Part shown: positions 25,593 through 35,808 of the stretch, piece after piece | Layout: each line of letters starts with the position of its first letter | Position numbering within the stretch: the stretch's first letter is position 1 | NCBI RefSeq assembly: GCF_021556615.1 | Contig: NZ_JAKGGD010000001.1 | Span: forward strand, 248,001 to 312,000 | Direction: 5' to 3' | DNA from: Paracoccus salsus | GTDB taxonomy: Bacteria; Pseudomonadota; Alphaproteobacteria; Rhodobacterales; Rhodobacteraceae | Length of the DNA stretch: 64,000 bases | Translations under genes and position numbers: made by a program | The notes under the pieces: model-generated | Seen by the model: the letters and a program-made list of their open reading frames with translations, nothing else | The model's database searches: none | What the model was told of the DNA's origin: nothing

Positions 25593-26629
25593 GGCGCGAT
25601 CAGGTTGACATGCCCCATCTTGCGGCCGGGACGCGCGGCGCCCTTGCCATAGAGATGCAGCTGCGCGCCCGGCATCGCCAGCAGTTCGGGCACACGGTCG
25701 ATCTCGTCGCCGATCAGGTTTTCCATCACCACGTCGACATGCCGCCTGCCATCACCCAAGGTCAGGCCGGCGATGGCGCGGATATGCTGTTCGAACTGGT
25801 CCACAGCGCAGCCGGCCTGGGTCCAGTGGCCCGAATTATGCACCCGCGGGGCGATCTCGTTCACGATCAGCCCCGCGCCGGTCACGAACAGCTCGACCCC
25901 CATCACCCCGACATAGTCGAGCGCGTTGACGATCCGGCCGGCGATCAGCACGGCGTCGGTCGTCAGCCCCGCCGGCAGCCCGCATGGCACGGTGGTGGTC
26001 CGCAGGATCCCGCCGCGATGCACGTTCAGCCCGGGATCGAAGGCGGCCACCCGGCCATCGGCGCCACGCGCGACGATCACGCTGATCTCGGCCGAGAAAT
26101 CCACGAAGCCCTCGAGCACCGAGGGCGCGCCCGGCCATTCGACCGGCCCGCCGCCGTCCTCGATCCGGACCTGCCCCTTGCCGTCATAGCCCATGCGCCG
26201 TGTCTTGAGGATCGCGGGCCGGCCGATCCGGTCGATCGCCGCATCCAGATCGGCCTGGTCCGGCACGTCGGCGAAGGGCGCGGTCAGCAGGCCGATCCCG
26301 TTCAGGAAGGTCTTTTCGGTCAGCCGGTCCTGCGACACCGCCAGAGCGTGCCGGTTCGGGCGGATCGGACGGATCGATTCCAGCAGATCCAGCGCCGAGG
26401 TCGGCACGTTCTCGAATTCATAGGTGATGACATCGACCGAATCGGCAAATTGCCGCAGCGCCGCGACGTCCTCGTAGGGCGCGGTCGTCAGCGCATGGGC
26501 CACATCGCCGGCCGGTGCCGCCCCCGGCTCATAGACATGGCAGCGCAGCCCAAGCCGGCTGGCCGCGACCGACAGCATCCGGCCCAGCTGGCCGCCGCCC
26601 AGGATCCCGATGCTGCGGATCTCAGTCAT
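25589..26629 (-). CDS. purK: 5-(carboxyamino)imidazole ribonucleotide synthase
   Basis: 346 residues from ATG 26629. PurK makes N5-CAIR from AIR, ATP and bicarbonate. N-terminal [23 protein letters not shown]-grasp motifs [30 protein letters not shown] and [14 protein letters not shown]. It overlaps purE by 8 bases, and Nudix follows with a 4-base overlap. Confidence 0.95.
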   Translation of the reverse strand: MTEIRSIGILGGGQLGRMLSVAASRLGLRCHVYEPGAAPAGDVAHALTTAPYEDVAALRQFADSVDVITYEFENVPTSALDLLESIRPIRPNRHALAVSQDRLTEKTFLNGIGLLTAPFADVPDQADLDAAIDRIGRPAILKTRRMGYDGKGQVRIEDGGGPVEWPGAPSVLEGFVDFSAEISVIVARGADGRVAAFDPGLNVHRGGILRTTTVPCGLPAGLTTDAVLIAGRIVNALDYVGVMGVELFVTGAGLIVNEIAPRVHNSGHWTQAGCAVDQFEQHIRAIAGLTLGDGRRHVDVVMENLIGDEIDRVPELLAMPGAQLHLYGKGAARPGRKMGHVNLIAP

Positions 26630-27107
26630 CGGACGGCTCCTCGGGGATCGAGGCCGAAAGCGCCGCGCGCCAGTCATCGAGCCGCCGCGCCAGCGCCGGA
26701 TCGCCCAGGGCCAGGATCCCGGCGGCCATCAGCCCGGCATTGGCGGCTCCCGCCGCGCCGATCGCCATGGTCGCGACCGGAAAGCCACGGGGCATCTGCA
26801 CGATCGAGTAAAGCGAATCGACCCCCGACAGCGCGCGCGTCTGGACCGGCACGCCGATCACCGGCACGCGGGTCTTTGAGGCCATCATGCCGGGCAGATG
26901 GGCCGCGCCGCCCGCCCCCGCGATGATCACCTTCAATCCGCGCTCGACGGCGGTCCTGCCATAGTCCCACAGCCGGTCCGGCGTCCGATGGGCGCTGACG
27001 ATCCGCGCCTCATGGGCCACGCCCAGCTCGTCCAGCACGGCCGCCGCCTCGCGCATGGTCGGCCAGTCGGACTGGCTGCCCATGATGATTCCCACCGGCT
27101 TTTCCAT
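26622..27107 (-). CDS. purE: N5-CAIR mutase, catalytic subunit
   Basis: 161 residues from ATG 27107. PurE converts N5-CAIR to CAIR. Class I motifs: [26 protein letters not shown] (catalytic His), [12 protein letters not shown] and GIPV-like [11 protein letters not shown]. First gene of purE-purK-Nudix. The frame upstream of 27107 is open but non-conserved. Confidence 0.96.
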   Translation of the reverse strand: MEKPVGIIMGSQSDWPTMREAAAVLDELGVAHEARIVSAHRTPDRLWDYGRTAVERGLKVIIAGAGGAAHLPGMMASKTRVPVIGVPVQTRALSGVDSLYSIVQMPRGFPVATMAIGAAGAANAGLMAAGILALGDPALARRLDDWRAALSASIPEEPSDD

Positions 27108-27167
27108 GTGGCCCGTCCCCCTTGCTGTCTTGCCGCACGCCATAGCGCGCAGGCGCTGTCATCGCAA

Positions 27168-27386
27168 TCAGGCGATGATGTCCGGGGTCAGTTCGTCCTC
27201 GATCCGGGCGATCTTGTCCTTCAGCACCAGCTTTTGTTTCTTCAGCCGCTGCAAGGCCAGCGACGAGGTCAGCTGTTTCGAGGCCAGCGCCGCGATCGCC
27301 TCGTCCAGATCGCGATGCTCGCAGCGCAGCGCGACCAGCTTGGCGCGGATGATTTCCTCATGGGACATTTCATGGTGCACGTTCAT
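27168..27386 (-). CDS. YdcH family (DUF465) small protein
   Basis: 72 residues, almost entirely helical and charged, e.g. LVALRCEHRDLDEAIAAL and LQRLKKQKLVLKDKIARIED. This pattern is the DUF465/YdcH family, short coiled-coil proteins of unknown role widespread in proteobacteria. It precedes purE on the same strand with a 60-base gap. Confidence 0.85.
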   Translation of the reverse strand: MNVHHEMSHEEIIRAKLVALRCEHRDLDEAIAALASKQLTSSLALQRLKKQKLVLKDKIARIEDELTPDIIA

Positions 27387-27572
27387 CTGGCGATCTGCCT
27401 GTTGGCGCTTGGACGCTGTTTTTCAGCTTATAGCCTTTCGGAACGGCACTGTTAACTGAATCCTTCAATTGCCGGGCATCGCGGGGCCGACCTGTCTATT
27501 CGGCGCGGTTGCGTGATGAGGCCGCAAGCGCGACACTGCGAGTCACCGGGATCGGCAGCAGGGGACGATCAG

Positions 27573-28136
27573 ATGAAGGCGATCAGGGTACTGGCCATAC
27601 TCGCCGCGGTGACCATGCCGCTGGCCGCGCAGGCCCAGATGGACGAGGACGAGATGCAGCGCTGTGTCTGGCGCTGCCTGGCCGATTCGCCGGGCGCGGC
27701 AAGCCAGCAATACGATGCCTGCGTGCAGCGGATGTGCGTGAACCCGGCCCCGCCCCGCGCGCAGCCCTCGGGATGGGGCAATACCGGCGATGCCTCGGGT
27801 GGCGGGCAGATGGCCTCGATCACCGTCGGGCTCAGCACGCTGGCCTATTCCTGCCAGCCCGGCAAACCCGCCGTGCTGGGCATCGACGGGCTGCCGGGGC
27901 CGTCCGACGGAATCATCGTGACCGTCGACGGGCGCGAGTTCCGGCCCCGCTTCGCGCGACAGAACACGGTGCATTACACCGTGCTGCCGCCCGGTTCCGA
28001 CCTGCTGGCGGCGCTGCTGGCGGGCCGTTCGGCGCAGCTGCGCAACCCGGCCGGCAAAAGCGTCTCGGGCTTTCCGCTGGCCGGCTCGGCGCGGGCGATC
28101 GGCGTCGCGATGGCGCGCTGCGGGATCAGCCGCTGA
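27573..28136 (+). CDS. Secreted protein of unknown function
   Basis: 187 residues from ATG 27573. Signal peptide MKAIRVLAILAAVTMPLAAQAQ. The mature N-terminus has a Cys-rich stretch (RCVWRCLADS, ACVQRMCVNPAPP) and a Gly/Pro linker. The C-terminal ~100 residues (VGLSTLAYSCQPGKPAVLGI and later MARCGISR) resemble a small beta domain. I recognise no family with certainty. It should be periplasmic with two to three disulfides. It stands alone between divergent YdcH and hsp20. Confidence 0.65.
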   Translation: MKAIRVLAILAAVTMPLAAQAQMDEDEMQRCVWRCLADSPGAASQQYDACVQRMCVNPAPPRAQPSGWGNTGDASGGGQMASITVGLSTLAYSCQPGKPAVLGIDGLPGPSDGIIVTVDGREFRPRFARQNTVHYTVLPPGSDLLAALLAGRSAQLRNPAGKSVSGFPLAGSARAIGVAMARCGISR

Positions 28137-28254
28137 CCAGACCCCGGCGCCGCGGGATCTTGTTTCGCGGCGGTATGATGCACATATTTGCTGTCGAAGC
28201 GGATCGCCGTCACGGGGTCCGCAATGACCAGTCGCTTGAACGGAGAGGGCTGAG

Positions 28255-28665
28255 ATGACAAAGATTTCTCTGGGGGCGCATCCCTATCTGCTGGGTTTCG
28301 ACCAGCTCGAGCGTCTGGCCGAACGTGCCGCGAAGGGCGCCGAGGGCTATCCCCCCTACAATATCGAGCATATCGCCCCTGACGGGTTCCGCATCACGCT
28401 GGCCGTGGCCGGATTCGCCGAGGACGATCTGTCCGTCACCACCGAGGACCGTCAACTGGTCATCCGCGGCCGCATGGCCGAACCGGACGATCAGCGGGTC
28501 TTCCTGCATCGCGGCATCGCCGCGCGGGCCTTCCAGCGCAGCTTCGTGCTGGCCGATGGCGTCGAAGTCGAGTCCGCCCGCATGGAAAACGGCCTGCTGC
28601 ATATCGACCTCAAGCGCCGGACCACGCAGCAGTTGGTGCAGACAATTCCGATCAGCCGCAGATAA
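28255..28665 (+). CDS. Hsp20-family small heat shock protein
   Basis: 136 residues with a GGAGAGGG site. The alpha-crystallin domain spans roughly 40-125: PPYNIEHIAPDGFRITLAVA, GFAEDDLSVTTEDRQLVIRG and the closing MENGLLHIDLKR. Such proteins hold unfolding proteins as ATP-independent chaperones. It is followed 10 bases later by a DUF1150 gene, a conserved pair in Rhodobacterales. Confidence 0.92.
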   Translation: MTKISLGAHPYLLGFDQLERLAERAAKGAEGYPPYNIEHIAPDGFRITLAVAGFAEDDLSVTTEDRQLVIRGRMAEPDDQRVFLHRGIAARAFQRSFVLADGVEVESARMENGLLHIDLKRRTTQQLVQTIPISRR

Positions 28666-28675
28666 GGGGATCACC

Positions 28676-28903
28676 ATGGATACAGAATTCGATTTCGGCG
28701 ATACCGAAGACCAGAACATTGTCTATATCCGCCGGGTTGCGACCAGCACCCTGCCGGACGAGATCCAGCAACAGCTGCCCGGCGTGGACAGCATGTATGC
28801 CGTGCACGACACCGATGGAGAGCGTCTTGCGCTGGTGCGCGAACGCGCGATGGCCTTCATGCTGGCCCGCCAGAACGAACTGACGCCGGTCAGCGTCCAC
28901 TGA
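28676..28903 (+). CDS. DUF1150 family protein
   Basis: 75 residues, starting MDTEFDFGDTEDQNIVYIRR and containing LPGVDSMYAVHDTDGERLAL and RAMAFMLARQNELTPVSVH. This matches DUF1150, a small alphaproteobacterial family of unknown function found next to Hsp20 genes. A preceding AAGGGG site supports the start. Its end overlaps the convergent TolB-like gene by 14 bases. Confidence 0.88.
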   Translation: MDTEFDFGDTEDQNIVYIRRVATSTLPDEIQQQLPGVDSMYAVHDTDGERLALVRERAMAFMLARQNELTPVSVH

Positions 28904-29753
28904 CCCGCGCAGGGTTCGCGCCCCTGTCGGCGCGCAGCGGCACCGCCTCGGGCGCATAGCGCATGAAGGCGAAAGCCTGTCCGTCGGGCGACCAGCAGGG
29001 CACGTTAAGCGAGCCCTGGCCTCCGAACAGATCCACGATCCGGCGCCGCCGGCTGCCATCCGGCGCCATCAGCCACAGCGACACGTCGCGATCGCGCGGA
29101 TGGCCCTCGGTGCCGGGCGGATAGGCCAGGTAGACCACATGGTTCCCATCGGGCGAAGGATGGGGAAACCAGTTCACGTTGGCGTCGCGAAAGACCGGCG
29201 CGGCATCCCCGCCATCGACCCCGACCCGCCACAGCTGGGCGTGCCCCGTCGCGTCCGAATTGAACCACACGAACCGTCCGCAGGCCGAGAAGTCCGGCCC
29301 GTCGTGATGGCCCGGCTGTGGCGTCAGCACCTGTTCCGTGCCGCGATCCAGGTCCAGCACCGCGATCCGCACCACCCGGTCGCGGCGCGCGCAGGCATAG
29401 GCGATCCGCCGGCCATGCGCCCCATGCCACCAGCTTGGCCGCGCCAGTGCCAGCTCGCGCGGGCCATCGGCCTCCAGCAGGTAGATGCCGGCGCCGCTCT
29501 CGTCGTGGCACGAGAATGCGATCCGCCCATCCGGCAGGACGCCGTGATCGTTGTTGCAGCGCGCCAGCCCGCCCGTGTCGATCGGCGTCAGCCCCGACGG
29601 ATCGGCGCGCCACAGCCGCCCTTCGGCGTTGACGAGGAACCATCCTTCGGGATGCCAGTTGGGCGCCTCGATCAGCCGCGGGCTGCGCAGCACCACACGA
29701 ATCCCGCCGGTCGCGATGTCGAAGACTTCAAGCGAGGATCTCCATCCGCTCAT
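28890..29753 (-). CDS. TolB-like beta-propeller protein
   Basis: 287 residues from ATG 29753. Repeated blades of about 45 residues carry the PD40-type pattern: PDGRIAFSCHD, GPDFSACGRFVWFNSD, FPHPSPDGNHVVYLAYPP and VPCWSPDGQAFAFMRY. No signal peptide is visible, unlike periplasmic TolB, so it is probably cytoplasmic. It has no clear ribosome site of its own and overlaps by 4 bases (ATGA) the stop of a 43-codon ORF that has a strong one, so it is likely translated by coupling. Function unknown; PD40 proteins often bind proteins or sugars. Confidence 0.78.
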   Translation of the reverse strand: MSGWRSSLEVFDIATGGIRVVLRSPRLIEAPNWHPEGWFLVNAEGRLWRADPSGLTPIDTGGLARCNNDHGVLPDGRIAFSCHDESGAGIYLLEADGPRELALARPSWWHGAHGRRIAYACARRDRVVRIAVLDLDRGTEQVLTPQPGHHDGPDFSACGRFVWFNSDATGHAQLWRVGVDGGDAAPVFRDANVNWFPHPSPDGNHVVYLAYPPGTEGHPRDRDVSLWLMAPDGSRRRRIVDLFGGQGSLNVPCWSPDGQAFAFMRYAPEAVPLRADRGANPARVSGR

Positions 29754-29881
29754 GTCGCGCCCGCCCCGATCATCGGCGCCTGCACGTGCGCCCCGAAGCG
29801 CCCGGCAAGATCGCTGCCCGCCATCGACCCCGGCGCAGACGGCGCGGTCGCCAGCCCGTAATCCGCGTCGCGGCCTGTCAT
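29750..29881 (-). CDS. Small coupled ORF ahead of the TolB-like gene
   Basis: 43 residues, too short for most gene finders. Support: AGGAAAGGAG sits at 29896-29887, 5 bases before the ATG, one of the best ribosome sites in the window, and the stop overlaps the next start as ATGA. The product starts MTGRDADYGLATAPSAPGSM and is Gly/Ala-rich with no signal or membrane helix. It may be a functional small protein or only a leader that loads ribosomes for the downstream gene. No homologue is recognised. Confidence 0.5.
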   Translation of the reverse strand: MTGRDADYGLATAPSAPGSMAGSDLAGRFGAHVQAPMIGAGAT

Positions 29882-29944
29882 CTGGTCTCCTTTCCTGGAC
29901 GGGTCGGACCGGTCGCCGCGGCCGCATCCTGCCCCCAAACGCAT

Positions 29945-29974
29945 GCGGCCCCGCCCGGAACAGGGCGGGGCCGC
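29945..29974 (-). terminator. Terminator after sat-cysC
   Basis: GCGGCCCCGCCC (29945-29956) pairs perfectly with GGGCGGGGCCGC (29963-29974) around a 6-base loop. It lies 25 bases beyond the sat-cysC stop on the reverse strand and separates that gene from the downstream small ORF and TolB-like pair. There is little T tract, but the 12-bp stem is strong. Confidence 0.7.
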
Positions 29975-29998
29975 GATCCGGTCATGGCGCCTGCCGGT

Positions 29999-31708
29999 TC
30001 AGTTCAGGCCGATCAGCCCCATCCCTTCCAGTTTCAGCAGCACCTGATGGGCGCAGTTGTCCACCTCGATATCCTGCGTGTCGACGCGCAGTTCCGGCTG
30101 CCTGGGCTCTTCGTAGGGGTCCGAGATGCCGGTGAACTCCTTGATCTTGCCCTCGCGCGCCAGCTTGTACAGGCCCTTGCGGTCGCGGCGCTCGCATTCC
30201 TCGAGGCTGGTCGCGACATGCACCTCGACGAAGGCGCCATATTGTTCGATCATCTCGCGCACGGCACGGCGGGTCGCGGTGTAGGGCGCGATCGGCGCGC
30301 AGATCGCGATGCCGCCGTTCTTGGTGATCTCGGACGCGACATAGCCGATGCGCTTGATGTTGATGTCGCGATGTTCCTTGGAAAAGCCCAGCTCGCTCGA
30401 CAGGTGCTTGCGGACCACGTCGCCGTCCAGCAGCGTGACGGGCCGGCCGCCCATTTCCATCAGCTTGACCATCAGCGCATTGGCGATCGTCGACTTGCCA
30501 CTGCCCGAAAGCCCGGTGAAGAACACCGTGAAGCCCTGATGCGCGCGCGGCGGCGAGGTGCGGCGCAATTGCTGGACCACTTCGGGAAAGCTGAACCACT
30601 CCGGAATTTCCAGGCCTTCGCGCAGCCGGCGGCGCAGTTCGGTGCCGCTGATGTTCAGCACGGTGACGCCCGGTTCGATCTCGTCGGCGGGTTCGTACTG
30701 GGCGCGCTCCTGCACATAGACCATGTGCTTGAAATCAACCATCTCGACGCCGATCTCGTCCTGGTGCTGGCGATACAGGTCCTGCGCGTCATAGGGACCG
30801 TAGAAATCCTCGCCGGCGCTGTTCTTGCCCGGTCCGGCGTGGTCGCGGCCGACGATGAAATGCGTCGCGCCGTGGTTCTTGCGGATCAGCCCGTGCCAGA
30901 CCGCCTCGCGCGGGCCGGCCATCCGCATCGCCAGGTTCAGCAGCGACAGCGTGGTGGTGGCCGAAGGGTATTTGTCCAGCACCGCCTCGTAGCAGCGCAC
31001 GCGCGTGAAGTGATCCACGTCGCCCGGCTTGGTCATGCCGACGACCGGATGGATCATCAGGTTGGCCTGCGCCTCGCGCGCGGCGCGGAAGGTCAGTTCC
31101 TGATGCGCGCGGTGCAGCGGGTTGCGGGTCTGGAACACCACGACGCGGCGCCAGCCCAGCTTCTTGAACTGCGCGCGCAGTTCGTTCGGCGTGTTGCGGC
31201 GACCGCGGAAATCGTAATGCGTCGGCGTCTGCAATCCCTTGACCGGGCCGCCCAGATAGACCGGACCGGCCACATTGTGCAGATAGTTCACGGCCGGATG
31301 GGCCAGGTCGTCCGCGCCATAGACATGTTCGGCCTCGAGCGCCTTGTTCGGCACCCATTTGTCGGTGACCGACATGATCGCCAGGATCACGCCTTCCTGG
31401 TCGCGCAGCGCGATGTCGGTGCCCGGCGCCACGCCTTCGGCGAATTTCTCGCTGACATCCAGATTGATCGGCATCGGCCACAGCGCGCCCGATGACAGCC
31501 GCATGTCCTTCACGACGCCATCGTAATCGGCTTCGGTCAGGAACCCCCTCAGCGGCGTGAAGCCGCCATTCATCAGCAGTTCCAGATCGCAGATCTGGCG
31601 CGGGGTCAGATCCCAGCTGGGCATCCTGCCCGCTTCGTCCTTCAGCGCGGCGGCGGCCTCTTCAGAGACGTAAAGTTCGGGAATCGGCGTCTGGTTCGGA
31701 TGGGTCAT
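29999..31708 (-). CDS. Bifunctional sulfate adenylyltransferase / APS kinase
   Basis: 569 residues from ATG 31708. N-terminal ATP sulfurylase (about 1-390) with VVVFQTRNPLHRAHQELTF (the QxRNPxHxxH active site) and HFIVGRDHAGPG. C-terminal APS kinase (about 398-569) with P-loop FFTGLSGSGKSTIA, LDGDVVRKHLSSELGFSKEH and the family end GISDPYEEP. One protein thus makes APS and then PAPS from sulfate for assimilation. The single-chain Sat type replaces cysDN here. Promoter should lie in the 318-base gap upstream. Confidence 0.95.
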   Translation of the reverse strand: MTHPNQTPIPELYVSEEAAAALKDEAGRMPSWDLTPRQICDLELLMNGGFTPLRGFLTEADYDGVVKDMRLSSGALWPMPINLDVSEKFAEGVAPGTDIALRDQEGVILAIMSVTDKWVPNKALEAEHVYGADDLAHPAVNYLHNVAGPVYLGGPVKGLQTPTHYDFRGRRNTPNELRAQFKKLGWRRVVVFQTRNPLHRAHQELTFRAAREAQANLMIHPVVGMTKPGDVDHFTRVRCYEAVLDKYPSATTTLSLLNLAMRMAGPREAVWHGLIRKNHGATHFIVGRDHAGPGKNSAGEDFYGPYDAQDLYRQHQDEIGVEMVDFKHMVYVQERAQYEPADEIEPGVTVLNISGTELRRRLREGLEIPEWFSFPEVVQQLRRTSPPRAHQGFTVFFTGLSGSGKSTIANALMVKLMEMGGRPVTLLDGDVVRKHLSSELGFSKEHRDINIKRIGYVASEITKNGGIAICAPIAPYTATRRAVREMIEQYGAFVEVHVATSLEECERRDRKGLYKLAREGKIKEFTGISDPYEEPRQPELRVDTQDIEVDNCAHQVLLKLEGMGLIGLN

Positions 31709-32026
31709 GTCGAATGCTCGGCTGTTCGGTATACGGAATGGCGCCGCGTCTGCGCAGGGCGGTTCGCGCCGTCGGCACGCCCATAGACCCGCCGTTGCGG
31801 ACATACAACCATGCGCCCGTCGTGTCCGCGCCGATTTCCGCGCGATGCTGCCCGAACGCCGCGGAGACGCGCGGAACGCCCCTGCGTCGCGGGCGCATGC
31901 CGCACGAACAGCGGTCCCGGCGGACAGGCCGGTGCGGAACATCCGTTCAGCCGCCGGCATCGCGGCAGCAATTCCGTTCGTTTCCGCACCCCGAGACCCG
32001 AAAGCCACAGCCCGGAGGACGCGCCT
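31709..32026. other. Intergenic region between sat-cysC and trxB
   Basis: 318 bases, GC-rich. It must carry the sat-cysC promoter, and the trxB end lies at 32027. I see no convincing small ORF, tRNA, riboswitch or hairpin. Reading frames across it are open only because stops are rare in such GC-rich DNA. Confidence 0.4.
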
Positions 32027-33055
<1,029 letters not shown>

Positions 33056-33182
33056 CTAACCCTTGGGCGCGGCTTCTGCAACGCGACCCCGCATCCCGCC
33101 TTGCCCCCGAAAGAATGTTGCGCGCACCCGGCCCGCATTGTAGTTTCCCGAAACGCCGCAATCCAATCCAAGAAAGAGCAGC

Positions 33183-33683
33183 ATGGCTGGCGCGAAACTG
33201 GACGACATCGACCGCAAGATCCTGGCCGAGCTGCAGGCCGACGGTCGGATGACGAATGTCGAGCTTGCGCGCCGCGTCGGCATCTCGGCCCCGCCCTGCC
33301 TGCGCCGCGTCCGCACGCTGGAAGAGCTGGGCTTCATCCGCGGCTATCACGCCGATATCGACGCCCGCGAGCTGGGCTTCGAGGTGCAGGTCTTCGCGAT
33401 GGTCCGTCTGGCCTCGCAATCCGAACGCGACCTGTCCGCCTTCGAGGATCTGGTGCGCCGCTGGCCGCTGGTGCGCGAATGCCACATGCTGAACGGCGAG
33501 ATCGACTTCATCCTCAAATGCGTCTCGCCCGACCTGTCCAGCTTCCAGCGCTTCCTGACCGAAAACCTCACCGCCGCCCCCAACGTCGCCAGCGTCAAGA
33601 CCTCGCTGGTCATCCGCGCCGCCAAGGACGAACCCTCGGTGCCGTTCGAGGTGGTCGAGAAGAGGGTGCGGGAGGCGGGGTGA
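33183..33683 (+). CDS. Lrp/AsnC-family transcriptional regulator
   Basis: 166 residues. N-terminal winged helix-turn-helix: LDDIDRKILAELQADGRMTN, VELARRVGISAPPCLRRVRT. The C-terminal RAM ligand domain includes FAMVRLASQSERDLSAFEDL and the closing TSLVIRAAKDEPSVPFEVVE. Such proteins sense amino acids and bind as octamers. It is divergent from trxB with about 157 bases between them. Its stop overlaps the start of the next gene. Confidence 0.92.
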   Translation: MAGAKLDDIDRKILAELQADGRMTNVELARRVGISAPPCLRRVRTLEELGFIRGYHADIDARELGFEVQVFAMVRLASQSERDLSAFEDLVRRWPLVRECHMLNGEIDFILKCVSPDLSSFQRFLTENLTAAPNVASVKTSLVIRAAKDEPSVPFEVVEKRVREAG

Positions 33684-34417
33684 TTTTCCCCATGATCCCC
33701 GAGGCGTCCGGTCTCTACTTCGTCGGGATTTCTGGCGACGACCTTGTTCCGATCGATCACAACCCCTCGCGGCGCGATGTCTGCATCAGGGTCAACAGGC
33801 TGAACAGCAAGTTCGGACAGGCGCGAAATCTGAAACAGCGATACAGAAGCTACCAGCGCAGCTTCGGCGCAGCGCGGGTCGATTTTCAGGTCCTGCTGCT
33901 GACCCGGGACACAGAGGCCGTCGAGCGAGACATGAAAAACAGCTTCGGCGCCTTCCGGATGAGGGGACGCACTGGCCGGCTCCACGAATGGCTGCACGGC
34001 ATCGACCCTCGCGATGCGTTGCGCATCGCGCATGAGGTCTGTGCCCGGCACGGTGCCACGGATCGCGCCTCAGACGCTCTGGGCGCCGAAGCCCTGACCC
34101 GGCCTTCGCGCGAAAGGCAGAGGCGGACAGAATTCGACGTCGGGCCGGTCGACGGAGCGGAAATCGTCAAGGCGCTGGACTATCTGCACCGCGTGTCGTT
34201 GCCCAAAGAACTGATTGTTCGGCTGCATCATTCGGAAAAGCCGTCAGAGACGGTCAGCGCGGCGCTCACCTATTTCACGAAGCACAGGAACGCGCGGTTT
34301 GGCGCAAGGAACAGGCTATACGGCCATCGACTGATCTTCGTGGCCAGCCAGCATGGTCTTGGTCGGGGCACTCTCCACGACCTGTGCAAGCGCGCGATCC
34401 AGAATTTTCCCGCCTGA
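33680..34417 (+). CDS. GIY-YIG/T5orf172-like protein, uncharacterised
   Basis: 245 residues from GTG 33680, which overlaps the lrp stop (GTGA) and has GGAGG 5 bases upstream; an ATG at 33692 is the alternative. The N-terminal ~100 residues follow the GIY-YIG layout of the T5orf172 group: GLYFVGIS in place of GIY, KFGQARNLKQRYRSY in place of YIG plus arginine, an acidic helix RDTEAVERDMKNSF, and a terminal RLHEWLHG where these families have EW[FL]. The remaining half (DYLHRVSLPKELIVRLHHSE, HGLGRGTLHDLCKRAI) has no family I recognise. A nucleic-acid-cutting role is inferred. This is the first non-core gene of the accessory region. Confidence 0.55.
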   Translation: MIFPMIPEASGLYFVGISGDDLVPIDHNPSRRDVCIRVNRLNSKFGQARNLKQRYRSYQRSFGAARVDFQVLLLTRDTEAVERDMKNSFGAFRMRGRTGRLHEWLHGIDPRDALRIAHEVCARHGATDRASDALGAEALTRPSRERQRRTEFDVGPVDGAEIVKALDYLHRVSLPKELIVRLHHSEKPSETVSAALTYFTKHRNARFGARNRLYGHRLIFVASQHGLGRGTLHDLCKRAIQNFPA

Positions 34418-35555
34418 ACCTGTCACCACCCGTTAACCCACCGTGCGTTGTCGGTGTACAGCCTGTGCACGCGCGGTGCAGCCCTGGTGCACGCTCTGTG
34501 CGGGCCCAAACCCAGCACCCGCTGACCCGGATCCCCTTCCCGCGCCCCAGAAGTCCTCACGCAACGCACGCTGCCGTTGCGCGCATGTTGCGCGGCGCCT
34601 CCGCTCGCTGCCCGCAGGTCGGACAGGCCGTCCACACCATGCCCTCCGAGGCGGCTTGCCGGATGGACCGCTCCGCGCTGCGCAAGGCCATTGCCAAGGA
34701 CCGGGGGGCCGGCCTGCACCCGCCCTGCGTTATCGCCATCTCCGGAACCGTCAACGCCGGCTGCCGAACGCCGCATTGGACAGGACCCTGCAAACGCAGC
34801 GAATGGCAGGTCTGGTGATGCTGCGAGGCCTTGATGATGTGTCCGCCACCCCCCCCCCGGGGGGGCGGGGAGACGGCATCGCTGTGCCAGGGTGGGTCTG
34901 ATCGGGGCTCGTCAGTCGATGAATGGTGACGGCTCGATCGCAACGGGCAGACGCCCAGAACCGGACGGAAACGGTTCGCAGCGGCGCGGCGTTTCCTTGC
35001 CGAGGCGTAAGCCGGCGTTCAAATCTGGTGCATGCCTATCTCGGATTTCCTCCATGACGCCGGATCATGACGAAAGGAGATGGCGCCGTGCCTGGGGCAA
35101 GACGGCGCCGCGGGGCTCGAGACACATCATCTTGGACATCACCCGGCAGATGGTGCTGCCGTGTTGCTTTGCCCTTTGGAGGAACCGGCATGGCGGAAGC
35201 ACGCCGAGGCTGCGCAGCGCCTCCATCGACCGGACGGACGTCCCTTCGGTGACGATGCCCCTGGCAGCATTGATCTTGATCGCAGCGCGGATCGCCGCCA
35301 TCTGCACGATCTTGCCCATCGCAAGGCACGGCCGCCGAGACCTGCTGGCCGGCTGTGCAATCATCGAGCAGGGTGATATGATTTCTGATCGGCAAATGGC
35401 GGTCGGGGTCACGGACCGTCCGCTTGGCCGCACACGGTTTGCGCCAGCGTCCCCGCATCCCGGACAGAGCCAGGGGACCACGGCTATCGTTCCAACGCGC
35501 GCGTCGTGTCCTTCCCTCATCCACGGCGCGTCGGCCACATTGCCAGGAGACAGCC
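34418..35555. other. 1.1-kb stretch without a supported gene
   Basis: Several overlapping open frames cross this region on both strands, but none has a credible ribosome site, a recognisable domain or a stable amino-acid composition. It includes a tract of ten C followed by seven G at 34849-34865. The region lies between the GIY-YIG-like gene and DUF3008 and may be decayed mobile or accessory DNA. No tRNA or CRISPR repeats are visible. Confidence 0.5.
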
Positions 35556-35747
35556 ATGCCAGCCAGATCGAAAGCACAGCAAAAGGCGGCCGGGGCCGCC
35601 CTCGCCGTCAAGCGGGGCGAGGCCGACAAGTCCAGCCTGAAAGGCGCGTCGAAAGAGATGTTCGACACCATGACGGAAGAGGAACTTGAAGACTTCGCCG
35701 CCACCTCGCACGAAAATCTGCCCGACAAGGTTGACGAAGACGACTGA
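35556..35747 (+). CDS. DUF3008 family small protein
   Basis: 63 residues with a CCAGGAGACAGCC ribosome site. The product starts MPARSKAQQKAAGAALAVKR and contains SSLKGASKEMFDTMTEEELE, a close fit to DUF3008. This is a short, basic then acidic family with MPxKSKAQQxAAGAAL starts, common in proteobacteria and of unknown function (some are stress-linked). It ends just before the SLC13 remnant on the other strand. Confidence 0.85.
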   Translation: MPARSKAQQKAAGAALAVKRGEADKSSLKGASKEMFDTMTEEELEDFAATSHENLPDKVDEDD

Positions 35748-35808
35748 CCGGCTGGGATACGAAGGCCAGGTTCGCATTTTCCGCTGCGACCGGGCAGTGC
35801 GCCGACAT

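Noticed and set aside
35065-35577. 170-codon reverse-strand frame in the gene-poor stretch
   Set aside because: No ribosome site, odd composition, no recognisable domain; left as unassigned DNA.
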